Under the pieces are notes generated by a model, which was given only the letters and a program-made list of their open reading frames with translations, was not told the DNA's origin and did not search any database. From assembly GCA_964594045.1 (NCBI GenBank), contig CAZQKR010000016.1, positions 30,984 to 94,983 of the forward strand: a DNA stretch of 64,000 nt. Direction: 5' to 3'. Each line of letters begins with the position of its first letter. Position 1 is the first letter of the stretch. The DNA comes from UBA2365 sp964594045 (GTDB lineage Bacteria; Bacteroidota; Bacteroidia; Chitinophagales; Saprospiraceae). The position numbers and the translations under genes are program-made. Of the stretch, positions 61,301 to 64,000 are shown in pieces.

Positions 61301-63829
61301 CATACAGGATACCCGACTGCTTTGGCAACTTGTGGAGAACCTAACTTTGTTTGGACTGATGACCTGAGTGGTCTGAATACCTGCAACGTTGGTTACATCA
61401 CAAGAACCTGGGAAGTTGTAAGAGCTGACGGAAGTTCTTATTCTCCAAAGATTACCTGCAAGCAAAGAATCAATGTTATTGAGACATTGCCTTTCGATCC
61501 TCTGACAATTGTATTCCCATACATCAGCCAGGATCATTGCTTGAAAGAAGAACCACTTGGTGGTACTCCTACCTGGGAAACTAACCCATGTAACATTGTT
61601 GACGCATCTATCATTAAAATTGATACTTTCAGATTTGTTGATGGTGCTTGCTATAAGATTTTGAGAGAATGGGCTGTAGTTGACTGGTGTGTATACAAAC
61701 CTAACACTGGTGCAGAATGGAACCTGGATGAATTCCGTTATATTTCCAATAACAGAAGAGCTATCCTCGATCCTGCTAAATTCTCAGCTGCTGACAGAGA
61801 TGGTTACTACAGATTTACTGAGGTGATCATGGTTTATGACAATACTGCTGCCAACATTGAAGTTGAAGATGCTTGTATTGGTATTGCTACTTGCGTAACT
61901 GCTCCTGAGACTCATAAATTCACTGCAACTTCTTTTGAAGATGATCAGGATTGCGGTGGTGAATACGAATGGACTTATGTTGTACATTCAGTTTGCTGTA
62001 ATGATGTTATTCAGTTCTCATCAAACAACAATGCATACAAAGGTGCTAACTATCAAGGTGGTGTAAGCGGAAGATCTTCTGCTGACAAACTGAAAGGACC
62101 TGATGCTGAATTCCTGTTATTGCCTTCATTGGCAGTTGGTGACTACAGAGTTACATGGACATTGAGAGATGGTTGTGCTAACGTAACTGAAGAGTATCAG
62201 TATATTACTGTTGCTGACAAGAAAGCTCCGACTCCGTTCATGGTTGACGTTTCTACTGCTACAATGACAAATTGTATGGTAGAGATCACTGCAAGATTCT
62301 TTGATAAAGGTGCTTGCAACAACCAGTGCTTAGCTTCTTATGACAACTGTGCTGATGTATTGTACTTCACATTTACTCCTGTACTGCCTAAGATTGATCC
62401 TACATGGACATTGGATGCTTACGGATTGTATTATTTCAATCCTACAACTGGTGCAAGATCTAACAGAGCTGCTTACTTACAAGGTAATGCACACAGCTGG
62501 GATCCTGTTAAAAACACTTCAGGAAAAGTATTCACTGGTCCTACAGGACAAGTGTTAGTTGATGTTTATGTTTGGGATAAATTTGCTTTGAATGAAGCTT
62601 GTGATGACGGAAACTTTGATTTTGCTACAGTATTGTTGACTATCAACAGTATTGATGACGACTGCGGTGGATTCCTGCTGTCAGGTATGATCACTAACAA
62701 AGTTAAGAATGACGGAATCAACAACGTTGAAGTAAGAGCTGAACAAAATGGTGAATCCAAATATGACAACACTGTTAATGGTGCTTATGATTTGAACCTC
62801 GCTGGTGGTGCTCAAACGATCACTCCTAGCAAGAGAGATGACTACACCAATGGTGTTAGCACATTAGACCTCGTATTGATCCAGAAACATTTGCTTGGAT
62901 TAGGCGCATTGAATACTGATCAGTTAGTAGCAGCTGACGCTAACGCTAACGGTGCTGTAACAGGTGCTGACATCAAGCAATTGAGAGATCTGATCCTTGG
63001 CGTAAGCACTAGCTTGCCAAGCAACGATTCTTGGGTATTTACTCCTAAAACTGCTGCATTGAACATGGTAGCTGATGCTACAATGAACTTCACTGGTATT
63101 AAAGTTGGTGATATCGACGGTAATGCTAAATCTAACTTTGACGGAACTACTGTTTCTACAAGAAATGCAAACGTGATCAACATGGTTGTTGCTGACGCTG
63201 CTGTAGAAGCTGGTAACGTTATCGAAGTTGAATTTACTGCTGAAAACTTCAGCAACGTAAGAGGTACTCAAATGACATTGAATCTGAATGGTTTGAACTT
63301 TGCTGGTGTAGTTGCAGGTGCAATGGACGTTACTGCTGAAAACTTCGGTTTGGTAAGAGACGGTATCGTTACAATGAGCTGGAACAATGCTAACGGTTTG
63401 AACGTTGCTGACGGAGCTGTACTGTTCACATTGAAATTGAATGCTGACGTTAATGGTAGTTTGAGCAACTTGATGAGTGCTGGTTCACAAGTCACTGCTG
63501 CTGAAGCTTACACAACTGACGCATTGAACGTAAATGGACTGAATGTTACATTCAGAGGTGCTAATGAAGTTGTATTCGAATTGTTCCAAAACGAACCTAA
63601 CCCATTTGCTGAAAAGACTGTGGTTGGATTCAACTTACCAGAAGCTGGTGAATATACTTTGACTGTATATGATGTTACAGGAAGAGTGATCAGCACTGTT
63701 AAAGGTCAGGGACAAAAAGGATATAACAAAGAAGTACTGAACAGCACTGAACTGAGCGCTGGTGTATTGTACTATCAGTTAGATTCTAACAACTTTACTG
63801 CAACTAAGAAGATGATTGTTGTAAAATAA
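58319..63829 (+). CDS. Giant T9SS surface protein with dockerin-like and cohesin-like domains
   Basis: 1836 residues (start at 58319, or at ATG 58328). The signal peptide ends NLNAQ. Two DSFGDGWNGA-type modules (about 38 and 143) come first, then HYR/Ig-like modules, one starting CNDNVQISLDENCEAEV (about 489) as in the 1481-residue protein. A dockerin-like part follows (about 1504-1565, STLDLVLIQKHLLG and DANANGAVTGADI), then a cohesin-like domain (about 1618-1740) and a T9SS type A signal (about 1751-1836, NEPNPFAEKTVV...VLYYQLDSNN). Codon use is strongly biased to GCT, GGT, GTT and AAC, especially in the 3' half, suggesting high expression. It is probably a major surface or matrix component. 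Confidence 0.87.
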   Translation: MFKMNKIFNTLLVFFIGLAISFNLNAQTVNYRADLTDSFGDGWNGAYVQVHVNGVSQGNWGMASGTNASYNFSAPAGANICVYFWGGLYDYECNIAITNTDIGLPIWGPYNCGAVADGGLVGQCFTAQFIQIIGCQYTFRLTDTFGDGWNGNRLRIINGAINTTITGSGSESIFNLTLVDASNATVTFEAVGSWVYECAYQVFDAFGNMIINRGPNLTGNVTDQFLVDCPQPCGVELMTAIPNNFVLDPGLCEALIGFDLQTTGDCRAAVDLVVNGFTDHFAIANAHFTQNNDCGAITGDANTIVMESLDPAAFGFGGANTCTFFGTILQWEVPGDGVIEFDYSIVNDGNWDYFGYSTGTNWSSTVASIPNLEALVTVVGQNTGDAGTVSINVTEGDYFALVAYDASWIYTAADAGAIYATISNFSASWTQVDYVPEGTVYPGVVSVPIGQDQNVEYCTTQFIPEDNVCFTFEGIDVTEYPYPVTTIACNDNVQISLDENCEAEVNADMILEGGPYGCYDNYTVVIEGVVGNVVTAPGQYVVGVYDAAGNNCWGTITVMDKMGPALVCADDIIVECYEATPLVAPTVLDNCNNYTVTYVDYVVNQYCAEFSQVIYRTWTVTDNNNGMTATCVQTISKRRATLANLGVPLNWDGVVGHNPMIECSATNYPLNQWGNPHPSYTGGPTGIGWTPTSQTGACGTIEVFYVDRVFQSDCGPKILRDWTIIDDCTGTIVNHTQIIRITDSTAPQVCGPEEILNGEQECITISTNAWSCSADYIVPKPIICDNCDPNPSYTVSASAGTVVYVPSSKNWIVFGLPEGVHYITYTVFDWCGNTSDHTFCVEVLDLIPPMAACEQYKQVSLTFDGATSVAKVWAQSFDSGSHDHGCGPVWFKVWRNDNGCMPFNCDNQACNQQWFDDYVIYCCDDAGQEIMTTLRVFDKNPGPGPINPNRMLPGGDLYGHFNDCWTIAKIEEKVPPFLACQDITITCEDNTHPDHTGYPTALATCGEPNFVWTDDLSGLNTCNVGYITRTWEVVRADGSSYSPKITCKQRINVIETLPFDPLTIVFPYISQDHCLKEEPLGGTPTWETNPCNIVDASIIKIDTFRFVDGACYKILREWAVVDWCVYKPNTGAEWNLDEFRYISNNRRAILDPAKFSAADRDGYYRFTEVIMVYDNTAANIEVEDACIGIATCVTAPETHKFTATSFEDDQDCGGEYEWTYVVHSVCCNDVIQFSSNNNAYKGANYQGGVSGRSSADKLKGPDAEFLLLPSLAVGDYRVTWTLRDGCANVTEEYQYITVADKKAPTPFMVDVSTATMTNCMVEITARFFDKGACNNQCLASYDNCADVLYFTFTPVLPKIDPTWTLDAYGLYYFNPTTGARSNRAAYLQGNAHSWDPVKNTSGKVFTGPTGQVLVDVYVWDKFALNEACDDGNFDFATVLLTINSIDDDCGGFLLSGMITNKVKNDGINNVEVRAEQNGESKYDNTVNGAYDLNLAGGAQTITPSKRDDYTNGVSTLDLVLIQKHLLGLGALNTDQLVAADANANGAVTGADIKQLRDLILGVSTSLPSNDSWVFTPKTAALNMVADATMNFTGIKVGDIDGNAKSNFDGTTVSTRNANVINMVVADAAVEAGNVIEVEFTAENFSNVRGTQMTLNLNGLNFAGVVAGAMDVTAENFGLVRDGIVTMSWNNANGLNVADGAVLFTLKLNADVNGSLSNLMSAGSQVTAAEAYTTDALNVNGLNVTFRGANEVVFELFQNEPNPFAEKTVVGFNLPEAGEYTLTVYDVTGRVISTVKGQGQKGYNKEVLNSTELSAGVLYYQLDSNNFTATKKMIVVK

Positions 63830-63872
63830 TTAGATTTTTAGTTAGTATACGATAAAATCGGTTTTTGGGATG

Positions 63873-63901
63873 GCCTCCTTCTTGTAAAAGAGGGGGGCTT
63901 T
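63873..63901 (+). terminator. Intrinsic terminator after the giant surface protein
   Basis: GCCTCCTTCT pairs with AGAGGGGGGC (to 63898, including G:U pairs) followed by TTTCT. It ends the locus at the right edge of the window; nothing further was recognised from 63902 to 64000. Confidence 0.7.
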
Positions 63902-64000
63902 CTCCGTTTAAGGGGATAGGTTATCCTGATGGCTTTTGTATTTTATCCTGACTTGTCCGCATAGAAAAATCAAGTAAGTGATACAATTGATTATCAATTA

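Overview
The window reads as a chromosomal contig of a Bacteroidota bacterium, most likely a Saprospiria-type (Saprospiraceae-like) organism. Reasons: the gene order mutY-ssb-gldE-gldD, a PorP/SprF protein, large secreted proteins carrying type IX secretion (T9SS) C-terminal signals of both the type A and the CHU_C (gliding-associated) kind, TAnnTTTG-type promoters, and starts without Shine-Dalgarno sequences. One scaffold gap of 100 N lies at 18070-18169.

Layout. 1-6072: serine hydrolase (5' end outside the window), sodium/solute symporter and a GH97 glycosidase, interrupted by a MITE-like element at 3627-4011. 6464-18964: accessory region. It holds a start-less small membrane gene, an AT-rich three-gene island (membrane-anchored trypsin-like protease, exported protein, patatin-like phospholipase with a probable -1 frameshift), a DUF5675 protein, a type IIG restriction-modification enzyme, a 108/122-bp tandem repeat array and a GxxExxY protein. 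19392-26829: a putative biosynthetic cluster with a PLP-decarboxylase-like protein lacking the PLP lysine, two GNAT-type acyltransferases and two cobalamin-type radical SAM enzymes. A Fic protein with an array of operator-like sites sits inside it. 27261-46195: mostly housekeeping genes: FISUMP lipoprotein, OmpH/Skp, TatA, a DUF5009-type acyltransferase, parE, a polyprenyl synthase, the gldD-gldE-ssb-mutY operon, an ECF sigma factor, tRNA-Val, a TolC/MFP efflux pair without its permease, CvpA and a large Ig-like repeat protein. A second, inverted copy of the MITE-like element lies at 42431-42825. 46790-63829: a surface-protein locus with a LuxR-type regulator whose phosphoacceptor is Glu, two giant T9SS proteins that each carry both a dockerin-like and a cohesin-like domain, a protein with three cohesin-like domains and a gliding-type C-terminus, a PorP/SprF partner and a small secreted protein.

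How the genes may work together. The last region looks like a self-assembling cell-surface structure exported by T9SS, because cohesin and dockerin partners occur within single polypeptides and between neighbours. The 7.2-13.3 kb island looks like a horizontally acquired envelope-associated effector or defence-like module and is the best candidate for an undescribed system. All functions are inferred from motifs read by eye; no searches were run.
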